NCBI RefSeq assembly: GCF_047228825.1 | Contig: NZ_JBFEGN010000058.1 | Coordinates: 1-25,718 of the forward strand | DNA: 25,718 bases | DNA from: Siminovitchia sp047228825 | GTDB taxonomy: Bacteria > Bacillota > Bacilli > Bacillales > Bacillaceae_C | Reading direction: 5' to 3' | In this document: positions 8,461-15,629 of the stretch, in pieces | Layout of the letters: each line of letters begins with the position of its first letter | Numbering within the stretch: position 1 is the first letter of the stretch | Made by a program: the position numbers and the translations under genes | The notes under the pieces: model-generated | What the model was told of the DNA's origin: nothing | Seen by the model: the letters and a program-made list of their open reading frames with translations, nothing else | Database searches by the model: none

Positions 8461-9650
8461 ATGTGTTTGAAAACGTTAAGATGGCCATTACCTCCCTTCG
8501 GGCACATAAACTCAGATCGATTTTGACGATGCTTGGGATCATTATTGGGGTGGCTGCCGTGATCGCAGTTGTTGCCATCGGGCAGGCAGGTGAAGCCATG
8601 CTTAAATCACAAGTCGTAGGAGAAACGAATACAACAGAACTATTATATGTCCCTCCCGAGGAAGAAATGATGGGGAACTCTTCTGAGTGGATGGAAGACC
8701 CTTTTACAGTGGAAGATATCCAACTGATCGAGGAGATTCCCGAAGTGAAAACAGTCGTCGCTTCCAGTTCGGAATCCGGTATGGTCCGCTACAAAGAAGA
8801 AACAGCAGACGCCTTTGTTACCGGGGTCACACAGCCTTATTTGGATATGAATCAACTCGCTGTAGCAGAGGGGCGGAGCCTGTTGACGGCAGATTTTTTG
8901 GGAGGCAGCCGGACAGTGCTTATTTCCAATTCTTTAAAAGAAGAACTCTTTGGGAAAAAAGATGTTTTGGGTGAAGTTGTCTATATCTCATCACAGCCAG
9001 TAGAAATTGTCGGAGTACTGAAAAAAGAAACAGGCTTTTTGGCATTCGATTCACATGAATTATATTTGCCGTGGAAAACGTGGCAAAACATTTTTATGAA
9101 AAGCAAATATAGTCAGGTAACCATTGAAGCAGAAACCCCCGAAGAATTGCAGATTGCCGGAACAAAAGCCGCAGATATGCTTAACCAGATTCATGATAAA
9201 GATGGTGCGTACCAAGTATTAAATCTGGAAGAAATTTCGGACGGAATCGGACAAATCTCAAAGATCATGACGATCATCATCGGAAGCATTGCCGGAATAT
9301 CCTTATTGATCGGCGGAATTGGCGTTATGAATATCATGCTTGTATCGGTAACGGAACGTACACGGGAGATCGGGATAAGGATGTCGATCGGTGCAACACC
9401 TGGACAAATCTTATTTCAATTTTTAATTGAGTCGGTCACCCTTACCCTTATTGGCGGAACGATTGGCATCGTGATTGGAACCGGGGCCGCAGCGGTTGTT
9501 TCATCTTTGGCAGGGTGGCCTGCTCTGATTTCCTGGCAGGTCGTTTTTGGCGGTATGGTGTTCTCCATGCTCATTGGTATTGTTTTTGGAATCTTGCCGG
9601 CGAATAAAGCTGCAAGACTTGATCCAATCGAATCTCTTCGGTATGAATAA
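8457..9650 (+). CDS. MacB/FtsX-type ABC permease (YknZ-like)
   Basis: This 397-residue permease has one N-terminal span (about 19-40, SILTMLGIIIGVAAVIAVVA), a large extracytoplasmic MacB periplasmic-core-like domain (about 45-265), then three C-terminal spans. The FtsX motif VSVTERTREIGIRMSIGATP lies near 298-317. YknZ of B. subtilis is also 397 aa (from memory). With YknX, YknY and the Yip1 protein YknW it protects cells from the SdpC toxin. By analogy this pump may handle an envelope-active peptide, but the paralogue's substrate cannot be fixed by sequence. It is the last gene of the operon and is followed by a strong terminator. Confidence 0.9.
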   Translation: MNVFENVKMAITSLRAHKLRSILTMLGIIIGVAAVIAVVAIGQAGEAMLKSQVVGETNTTELLYVPPEEEMMGNSSEWMEDPFTVEDIQLIEEIPEVKTVVASSSESGMVRYKEETADAFVTGVTQPYLDMNQLAVAEGRSLLTADFLGGSRTVLISNSLKEELFGKKDVLGEVVYISSQPVEIVGVLKKETGFLAFDSHELYLPWKTWQNIFMKSKYSQVTIEAETPEELQIAGTKAADMLNQIHDKDGAYQVLNLEEISDGIGQISKIMTIIIGSIAGISLLIGGIGVMNIMLVSVTERTREIGIRMSIGATPGQILFQFLIESVTLTLIGGTIGIVIGTGAAAVVSSLAGWPALISWQVVFGGMVFSMLIGIVFGILPANKAARLDPIESLRYE

Positions 9651-9668
9651 AGCGTTATAAAGTTGTGA

Positions 9669-9692
9669 TGCCCCCAAATGGGGGTCTTTTTA
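9669..9692 (+). terminator. Rho-independent terminator of the envelope operon
   Basis: CCCCC at 9671-9675 pairs with GGGGG at 9680-9684 across an AAAT loop and is followed by TCTTTTTA. It lies 20 bases after the permease stop, ending the 1981-9650 operon. Confidence 0.85.
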
Positions 9693-9855
9693 TGTTGCTT
9701 TTGTTTTGGTTCATTTAAATGGCGTGATAACATGCAACTCCCTACTCCCCCAGATGTAGTCCATTCACATCATGAAAAGAGCAGTTCCGTATTTATTTTA
9801 AAACCTGTTCCTAATCTGCTCAGGATTTCGTAAGTATAGCCGAGGAGAGGTAATG

Positions 9856-9884
9856 GGACTGTGTCGACAGTCCTATTTTTATTT
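9856..9884 (+). terminator. Second terminator-like hairpin
   Basis: GGACTGT at 9856-9862 pairs perfectly with ACAGTCC at 9867-9873 (loop GTCG), followed by TATTTTTATTT. No gene precedes it, so it would end a non-coding transcript or act as a back-up terminator. Confidence 0.6.
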
Positions 9885-9923
9885 CACTACAGTGTTTAAA
9901 CTACCAGATATTTTCCGGCTATT

Positions 9924-9955
9924 AACAGACCGGCCGTATTTTTGGCTGTTTTTTT
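9924..9955 (+). terminator. Third terminator-like hairpin
   Basis: AACAG(A)CC at 9924-9931 pairs with GGCTGTT at 9944-9950 with one bulged base, and the right arm runs directly into seven T residues (9949-9955). It is weaker than the two preceding hairpins. Confidence 0.4.
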
Positions 9956-10200
9956 CATGGTGATTTGTTAAAAAAATATTCATTTCTTCCTTAATTACAA
10001 GGCAATAGATTATTCTGTCACAGGCCTGGATGGAAACAAGTATTACCTTTGATTCGCATGAAGGTCTATTTTCCCAATGATCATTCTCCTATTTAATCTG
10101 CATTTTTCAGTCTTTATTCCGAATTTATTGGGAATTTTAACAAATTTTATAATGCGCAAGCATCATTTTTGTCTAAATCTAAACAATATTCATAATAAAA

Positions 10201-10209
10201 TGATATAAT
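10201..10209 (+). promoter_or_regulatory. Extended -10 promoter element of the secretion/matrix locus
   Basis: TGATATAAT is an extended -10 (TGn-TATAAT) at 10201-10209. There is no good -35 box; TAAACA at 10180-10185 is the best candidate at an 18-bp spacing. Transcription would start near 10216, giving a leader of about 32 bases before the TTG start at 10248, with AAGGGGAGGG at 10233-10242. Confidence 0.55.
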
Positions 10210-10247
10210 TTTCTATGGTTAGACAATTTTATAAGGGGAGGGTCAAA

Positions 10248-13200
10248 TTGGGAACAAAAAGATTGTTGTCGCATATTCTTGCCGTCACTAGTGTTTTTGC
10301 GTTAACTGCCACTTCATTTGCTTTTACCCCATTGGAAGCGAAATCCGCAGAACCCGTTCCTGAAAAGGAAGTCGAGTTTGAGCGGGAAATGTCACTCGTC
10401 GAGATCATTATCCCGGATCAGAAGACGTTGGAAAAGCTGGTGGCAGACGGTTATGACATAGCAGGAATCAACACCCGGAACGATGATATTGAGGTTCAGT
10501 TAGTTGTAAGCCAGACGGAAATAGAATTGCTGAAGCTACAAAATCTTAAGGTAAAAGTAATTCAAACAGCGGAAGAGGCAAAACAGAATTTAAGGCAGCA
10601 GCAACAACAAATGCGAAGCCTCCAACAGGCAGAAGACAAGTTAAAGGTATTCAGATCTGATTATTTTAAAAATCAATCGGGCACCTTTATATACCTGGAA
10701 GTAAAATCGAGTGCGGGCCCGAATGTAGCCATGACAGCTGAGTGGACAAACGGCAACGGTGAAAAAGAAACGGCAGCGATGACAAGGAAAGTTGATGCCG
10801 GAGAATATCTCTATCACTATGTCTTAAAGGATATTGAATCTGTTCCCGAAAAGGTTACCATCACTACAGAGTTGGGCGGAAAAATAGAAACGGCATTAAA
10901 TGAATGGATCGGTGACGGAACTCCTTCCGAAGATGAATATTTCAGCGATTTTGTCGATCATTACATGGATCCGATCGAAGTTACCGAACGAATTGAACAG
11001 CTTGCCAAGGAATTTCCTGAATTGGCGGAAATTGTTACCCTGCCAAATAAAACAAATGGGTATAGAAGAAAGGCGCAAGCGACAATTGGAAGTAATGTTG
11101 ATGCAGCTTTCGTCTTGACATCACAGGCATGGGGGCATGAAGGCGGAAACGACATAGAGGTAGACATCAAAGCGCCGGCTAAAGCAAATGAGCGTATAAG
11201 CGTTTCCCATGAGGGCAATAAGATAACGGTTCATTTGGGAACGGATGGCGCATCCAAGCCAAACAGCACAGCCGATCAAGTGATTGGTGCCATTAATGAA
11301 ACGGCTGGTCATTTGGTTAGGGCGACAAGATATAGAAATTCAAACGGGACTGGAATCGTCCAGCCACAATCCGGCATTAAACTTTCTGACTTTTTGAATG
11401 CGCCTAAAGACATTTCCAGGGAACCCCGGGAAGTAAAAGCGATCCGAATTGGAAAAGTAAGGGATGGTTCCAAACCGGGAGTTTTAGGATATTCGCAGGA
11501 GCATGCCCGTGAATGGGTGACCCCACTTGTTTCCGTAGAAACTGCAGAGCGCTTGCTGCGAAACTATCATACGGATGAGAAGACAAAAACACTAGTCGAT
11601 AACCTGGATATTTTTATTGTTCCAACCGTCAATCCTGATGGCGGACTTTATACGTTCTACGATTACAATATGCAGCGGAAAAATTTGGTCAATCATTGCG
11701 GACCGGAAGGGTCTGATCCGGCGAACCGCAATTCTTGGGGCGTTGACTTGAACAGAAATTACAAAATCGGAACTGTATGGGATGGATGGATTGGCGGTTC
11801 CACAAACTGTCTTTCAGGGACTTATGCGGGACCGGAACCATTCTCCGAGCCGGAAAGCCGAAACTTGACTTGGCTGGCAGAAGAGAACCCGAACATTAAA
11901 TTTGCCATGAATATCCATTCACATGGCGGTTACTTTATGTGGTCACCTGGTGCATATGACGCAAACCGCAAGCCGCTGCCTCGTCCTACCGGCGGACAGG
12001 AAGCTTATTACTGGCAAGCATCCGAACATATTTTAAAAAGAATTAAAGAACATCGCGGAACCGTTATTTTACCCGGAAGGACAGGTCCGATACCGGATGT
12101 GCTTTATTCTGCAGGCGGGAACTCTGCCGATACACTTTGGTACGAATACGGAATTTATGCGTGGAACTTTGAAGTAGGGGCCGAGTTGTGGAATAAGGAC
12201 ACGAAACGCTGGGTAAGCGTCGGCTTCCAGCCTGATTTTGAAGAAGGCCATGCCGAAGCAATGGAATTTGCAAACGGTTTGATCGGGTTAATGGAAGTAG
12301 CTTATCAAAATGCCACAGATGAAACAAATCCAGAATCAACGCTGAGCGTTGAAGAGGGAACGTATAATGAGCCAATCGAAGTCAAGTTTGAAACAAGTGA
12401 ACCGGCTACTGTTTACTATACACTTGATGGTTCAAGACCGACATTGAAATCCAAAGTGATCGGAGTGGCCGGCACAAGAGATGGAGCCGAAACGCTAACA
12501 ATTGACGAAACGACAACAATTAAATGGTTCTCGGTCGATGCTGCCGGCAACATCGAAAATGGGTACGATCCGGACGGAGAAGACAATCATTACAATGAAG
12601 CGAAAATCGTCATTGATTATCTCCCGGATGGAGTAAGTGCCGATGGCATGAAGTCACTCGTTGAACGATTCGAAAAAGACGGAGAATTTGCCAGTGAAGT
12701 CGCTGCCCGGGCGCTCAAAACCCATTTAACGGCGGTAGCCCATTACGAAAAACAAAAGGATGCCGAAAAAGTAGCCAAGCATATGAAGAGCTTCAAAACT
12801 TTGCTTGAACAGCAGGAAAAAAATAAGCTCGTTTCCGCAAAAGTAGTACGAATTCTCAAAGGCTATTCGGACCAGTTGATTGAATTATGGGATCCGCAAT
12901 TTAGTTCCGAAAGAGCGATGAAACATCTCCAGCATTTAAGTGTAGACATCGGTCCCAGAGTGACGGGCACTGAACAAGAAAGGCAAGCCGCCCAATATAT
13001 AAAGAGTGAATTTGAGAAAATGGGATACGATGTTTCCACCCAGGAGTTTGATATTCGCGGCGGCCAGAAATCCCAAAACGTCATTGCCGTTAAAAAGCCA
13101 AAGGGGATCAGTAATCCGGAAATAGTCTATGTCACAGCACATTATGACAGTGTGGCCCGCTCTCCGGGTGCGAATGACAATGGATCGGGAACCTCTACGA

Positions 13201-13727
13201 TTCTTGAATTGGCAAGATCGATGAAAAATGTAGAAACGACGAAAGAAATAAGATTTGTCGCATTTGGTGCAGAAGAGATCGGGCTGGTAGGATCCAGATA
13301 TTATGTCGGCCAGCTATCAGATGGGGAAATTGAAAGAAGCATCGCCAATTTCAACTTGGATATGGTTGGTACAGCATATGAGCCTGCTTCCCAGCTATAT
13401 GTAAATACGGTCGATGGAAATTCAAATCTTGTATGGGAATCTGTCAAAGCAGCATCTGAAAGGTTAAAAATCGATGACAATATATTAAATCTTTACAAGT
13501 TTAGCAGATCGGATCATGTTCCCTTTCATGAAGCAGGCATCGATGCTGCACTATTCATCTGGATGGTTCCGGGAACTGCCGGTTTGGAGCCATGGTACCA
13601 CACTCCTAATGACAAGATTGAAAATGTTAGCCCTGAAAAAATTCAATTGGTCGGTAATGTCATTCATTCGGCAGTATCAGACCTGATCACTGAAAAACAA
13701 GCTGCACAAACGCAAAAAGCTTCATAG
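10248..13727 (+). CDS. Giant secreted two-peptidase protein: M14 carboxypeptidase - chitobiase-like - helical module - M28 aminopeptidase
   Basis: This is a 1159-aa exported zinc exopeptidase. The TTG start at 10248 is fixed by AAGGGGAGGG five to six bases upstream; an ATG at 10215 sits too close to the -10 box. The signal peptide spans about 1-34. A propeptide-like region precedes an M14 domain (about 230-680) with zinc ligands His419 and Glu422 (HARE), LNRNY, third ligand His557 and catalytic Glu642 (FEVG). A beta-rich insert at about 283-385 interrupts M14. A chitobiase/hexosaminidase C-terminal-like domain (about 695-788) has YYTLDGSRPT. A helical FIMAH-type module (about 798-881) leads to a complete M28 domain (about 886-1145): His965, Asp967, Asp977, Glu1009, Glu1010, Asp1038, His1118. 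All catalytic residues look intact. It probably degrades peptides from both ends, at or outside the cell surface. Confidence 0.9.
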   Translation: MGTKRLLSHILAVTSVFALTATSFAFTPLEAKSAEPVPEKEVEFEREMSLVEIIIPDQKTLEKLVADGYDIAGINTRNDDIEVQLVVSQTEIELLKLQNLKVKVIQTAEEAKQNLRQQQQQMRSLQQAEDKLKVFRSDYFKNQSGTFIYLEVKSSAGPNVAMTAEWTNGNGEKETAAMTRKVDAGEYLYHYVLKDIESVPEKVTITTELGGKIETALNEWIGDGTPSEDEYFSDFVDHYMDPIEVTERIEQLAKEFPELAEIVTLPNKTNGYRRKAQATIGSNVDAAFVLTSQAWGHEGGNDIEVDIKAPAKANERISVSHEGNKITVHLGTDGASKPNSTADQVIGAINETAGHLVRATRYRNSNGTGIVQPQSGIKLSDFLNAPKDISREPREVKAIRIGKVRDGSKPGVLGYSQEHAREWVTPLVSVETAERLLRNYHTDEKTKTLVDNLDIFIVPTVNPDGGLYTFYDYNMQRKNLVNHCGPEGSDPANRNSWGVDLNRNYKIGTVWDGWIGGSTNCLSGTYAGPEPFSEPESRNLTWLAEENPNIKFAMNIHSHGGYFMWSPGAYDANRKPLPRPTGGQEAYYWQASEHILKRIKEHRGTVILPGRTGPIPDVLYSAGGNSADTLWYEYGIYAWNFEVGAELWNKDTKRWVSVGFQPDFEEGHAEAMEFANGLIGLMEVAYQNATDETNPESTLSVEEGTYNEPIEVKFETSEPATVYYTLDGSRPTLKSKVIGVAGTRDGAETLTIDETTTIKWFSVDAAGNIENGYDPDGEDNHYNEAKIVIDYLPDGVSADGMKSLVERFEKDGEFASEVAARALKTHLTAVAHYEKQKDAEKVAKHMKSFKTLLEQQEKNKLVSAKVVRILKGYSDQLIELWDPQFSSERAMKHLQHLSVDIGPRVTGTEQERQAAQYIKSEFEKMGYDVSTQEFDIRGGQKSQNVIAVKKPKGISNPEIVYVTAHYDSVARSPGANDNGSGTSTILELARSMKNVETTKEIRFVAFGAEEIGLVGSRYYVGQLSDGEIERSIANFNLDMVGTAYEPASQLYVNTVDGNSNLVWESVKAASERLKIDDNILNLYKFSRSDHVPFHEAGIDAALFIWMVPGTAGLEPWYHTPNDKIENVSPEKIQLVGNVIHSAVSDLITEKQAAQTQKAS

Positions 13728-13753
13728 CTTAATCGTTTTTGAAAGGAGTAATC

Positions 13754-14230
13754 ATGATGAGAGGCCGTCAAAAAACAAAAAATGCAGGCACTTGCTTAAA
13801 TAAAAGTCCATTCGTCAAACGTCTTGCTTTGCTCTATTTGTTATTTTTCATTGCCTCTCATCTGATCTCTCCGATAAATGCGTATTATACCTATCAGGAA
13901 CGCATTGTCGGTGAGATCTCGGTGGATGTATGGGGAGAACGAGATCTTGAGGAACTTGATGCCCCCGCTGAAGACAAAGAACAGATATCAAAGGCCGAAA
14001 TAAAAGAATCCGAGAAAAAAGAAGAGCTGCAGGAGAAACCCGCCGAGATTGTTGAACAGGTTGATGAAAAAGAGAAAGAAGCGGAAATCGGTGATGCAGA
14101 AAAGCAAATTGATCATGATGCTGCCGAGCCAAATGAAGAGAATACTGGTAAATCCACGCCCAATGATCCTATTCAAACGGACAAAAGCAACGAAGCAAAG
14201 GAGCAGGAGATCAAAGAGGACACTCCGTAA
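13754..14230 (+). CDS. TapA-like fibre-anchoring/assembly protein (tentative)
   Basis: This 158-residue protein begins with a basic segment and a hydrophobic stretch at about 23-41 (LALLYLLFFIASHLI). A short YYTYQERIVGEISVDVW segment follows, then a highly charged, low-complexity Glu/Lys tail (about 60-158) that should be disordered and exposed. The identification rests on position: in Bacillus subtilis tapA-sipW-tasA form one operon in this order, and TapA is also a short SipW substrate with a low-complexity C-terminus. Sequence similarity to TapA is not obvious, so it could be an unrelated anchor. Start ATG 13754 (or 13757) is preferred over TTG 13739, which precedes the AAAGGAG at 13742-13748. 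Confidence 0.5.
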   Translation: MMRGRQKTKNAGTCLNKSPFVKRLALLYLLFFIASHLISPINAYYTYQERIVGEISVDVWGERDLEELDAPAEDKEQISKAEIKESEKKEELQEKPAEIVEQVDEKEKEAEIGDAEKQIDHDAAEPNEENTGKSTPNDPIQTDKSNEAKEQEIKEDTP

Positions 14231-14273
14231 CCCATTGTTTACGTAATTACACATACTGGAGTGATGCTTTGCA

Positions 14274-14846
14274 ATGAAATGGCAAACAGTGAATAAAGTC
14301 ATTGGCAATATCGTATCTTCCCTTATGTTTATAGTTCTGGCCGTTGTTTTGTTGAATGTCGTTACATCCAAAGTATCCGGGAAAAACCCGAGTATCTTTG
14401 GCTATGAAATGAAGGCTGTTTTGTCAGGTTCAATGGAGCCCGGTATTAAAACAGGCTCAATCATATTGATCAAACAAAAGTCAGAAGGGGATCAATATAC
14501 AAAGGGCGACGTCATTACATTTGTTACAAAAGAGAACTTGCTTGTCACGCACAGGATTGAGGAAGTACAGGAAAAAGGGCGCCAATTCATTACAAAAGGA
14601 GATCATAACAACGGTCCCGATCTGGACCCCGTTTATATTGAAAACATCGTAGGCCATTATACTGGAATAACCATTCCATATGTTGGTTATTTATTTAAAT
14701 TTACAGATTCCAAGTTAGGTGCAGGCCTCATTCTGTTCTTGCCTGGAATCCTCTTAGCAGGTTACGGCTTCCTGACAGTATGGAGATCGATACGAGTGCC
14801 AGCAGGTTATAAAAAAGATATTGAAACACATTCACCAAACAAATAA
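14274..14846 (+). CDS. sipW: Signal peptidase I, ER type (SipW)
   Basis: This is a membrane signal peptidase of the S26B (archaeal/ER-like) group, 190 aa. An N-terminal span lies at about 12-30 and a C-terminal span at about 149-170. The catalytic serine is Ser53 in SGSMEP. His93 in VTHRI replaces the lysine of bacterial-type enzymes, and Asp110 (KGDHNN) with Asp116 or Asp118 completes the active site. SipW is required to process TasA/CalY and TapA, and three CalY genes lie just downstream, so these are the expected substrates. The ATG at 14274 is used; GGAG at 14258-14261 lies 12 bases away, a rather long spacing. It is 43 bases after the TapA-like gene and probably cotranscribed. Confidence 0.93.
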   Translation: MKWQTVNKVIGNIVSSLMFIVLAVVLLNVVTSKVSGKNPSIFGYEMKAVLSGSMEPGIKTGSIILIKQKSEGDQYTKGDVITFVTKENLLVTHRIEEVQEKGRQFITKGDHNNGPDLDPVYIENIVGHYTGITIPYVGYLFKFTDSKLGAGLILFLPGILLAGYGFLTVWRSIRVPAGYKKDIETHSPNK

Positions 14847-14895
14847 GTTCAGCAGTTTTTGATAAGGACAAGAACGTTACCTGTCTCGATTGTGA

Positions 14896-15511
14896 GGAAA
14901 AATAAACGATTGGGGGAAATGAAAATGAGCATTAAAAAACGTTTTGGAATGGGCATGATGTCTGCTGCCCTTGGAATCGCTTTAATCGGAGGGGGAACGT
15001 ATGCTTATTTCAGCGATACCGAAACGACGAACAACACATTTGCAGCAGGTACTTTGGACTTGACTGTGGCGCCGACTGAAATTATCAACATTGATAATAT
15101 GAAGCCTGGGGATTCTTTTATCCGCGACTTTGAGTTAGGAAACGGCGGAACATTGGATATCGACAAAGTATTTATCGAAACAGATTATACCGTAAATGAT
15201 CCAAAAGGGGACAACACGGAAGATTTTGCGGAGCATATTCAGGTTGAATTCCTTTACAACGTAAACAATCTTGATGAAGTCATTTTTGAAACAACTTTGG
15301 CCGAACTGAAAGATATGACACCGGAGGCGATCAATCAGCATATTTTCTATCCTGAATTTGGGGATAAAGGACTTCCGGCCGGGGAGACTCACGACCTTGT
15401 AGTCAAATTCAATTTTGTTAATAACGGAGAGGATCAAAACCAATTCCAGGGGGACTCCTTACAATTGACATGGACGTTTAATGCCACACAAAAACCTGGT
15501 GAACAACGATA
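14896..15511 (+). repeat. 616-bp direct duplication, left copy (calY-1 with its RBS)
   Basis: This segment matches 17159-17774 at a constant offset of 2263 bp with six substitutions and no indels. The first 211 bases are identical. All six differences fall from 15107 onward. Five are synonymous and one changes Glu to Asp three residues before the stop codon's last neighbour (GEQR versus GDQR). Similarity ends sharply at both edges, with only loose resemblance upstream. Confidence 0.95.
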
Positions 15512-15512
15512 A
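14925..15512 (+). CDS. calY: CalY/TasA (camelysin) family matrix protein, copy 1
   Basis: This 195-residue exported protein has the hallmark SipW-type signal sequence: a basic N-terminus, hydrophobic ALGIALIGGGTYAYFSD at about 15-31 and predicted cleavage near TYAYFSD. The mature part has GTLDLTV, MKPGDSFIRDF and GEDQNQFQGDSLQLTWTF, typical of CalY/TasA. These proteins assemble into extracellular fibres in biofilms. Camelysin was also reported as a surface metalloprotease (family M73). I see no HExxH-type motif, so a structural role is more likely. ATG 14925 is the start because GGGGGA at 14912-14917 lies seven bases upstream; ATG 14919 is too close. It lies in a 616-bp segment repeated almost exactly at 17159-17774. 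Confidence 0.93.
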   Translation: MSIKKRFGMGMMSAALGIALIGGGTYAYFSDTETTNNTFAAGTLDLTVAPTEIINIDNMKPGDSFIRDFELGNGGTLDIDKVFIETDYTVNDPKGDNTEDFAEHIQVEFLYNVNNLDEVIFETTLAELKDMTPEAINQHIFYPEFGDKGLPAGETHDLVVKFNFVNNGEDQNQFQGDSLQLTWTFNATQKPGEQR

Positions 15513-15563
15513 AATAATCGAATCCACTATATAAACAGCCCTTTCATTTCTGACGCCATAAAG

Positions 15564-15579
15564 GTTCTTCATTAAGAAC
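15564..15579. promoter_or_regulatory. SinR-like inverted repeat upstream of the M14 gene
   Basis: GTTCTTCATTAAGAAC is a 16-bp inverted repeat whose arms approach the SinR box GTTCTYT (6 of 7), with the two-base spacing of paired SinR sites. It overlaps the -35 position of a possible promoter with TATAGT at 15590-15595. SinR represses biofilm-matrix genes in Bacillus subtilis. Assignment is by motif only. Confidence 0.4.
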
Positions 15580-15589
15580 TGATCAACAC

Positions 15590-15618
15590 TATAGTTTAAA
15601 AGATTTATAGTTTAAAAG
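15590..15618 (+). repeat. Short tandem repeat at the M14 gene leader
   Basis: TATAGTTTAAAAG occurs at 15590-15602 and again at 15606-15618 (16-bp period). Each copy contains a TATAGT -10-like hexamer; the second has TCAACA 17 bp upstream. The second copy runs into the ribosome binding site AAGGGAGGGG. It may be a duplicated -10 region or a protein-binding repeat. Confidence 0.5.
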
Positions 15619-15629
15619 GGAGGGGTCAT

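Larger units (their letters stand above)
9651..10247. other. Gene-free 597-bp intergenic region with three tandem terminator-like hairpins
   Basis: No convincing coding frame lies between the YknZ-like gene and the giant peptidase. The region holds the operon terminator at 9671, two further hairpins with T-runs at 9856 and 9924, and an extended -10 box at 10201. The stretch 9700-9855 between the first and second hairpins could encode a short transcript or leader, but I could not match it to a riboswitch class. Confidence 0.6.

Noticed and set aside
9830..9884. Possible riboswitch aptamer before the second hairpin
   Set aside because: I compared it by eye with glycine, c-di-GMP, THF, fluoride and ZTP consensus cores and found no match.
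10215..10247. ATG at 10215 as start of the giant peptidase
   Set aside because: It lies six bases after the TATAAT box, so it would precede or coincide with the transcript start; TTG 10248 has a strong SD and gives a proper signal peptide.
14925..15512. Camelysin (M73) protease activity of CalY
   Set aside because: No zinc-binding motif such as HExxH is visible; a structural fibre role fits better, so I did not annotate it as a protease.
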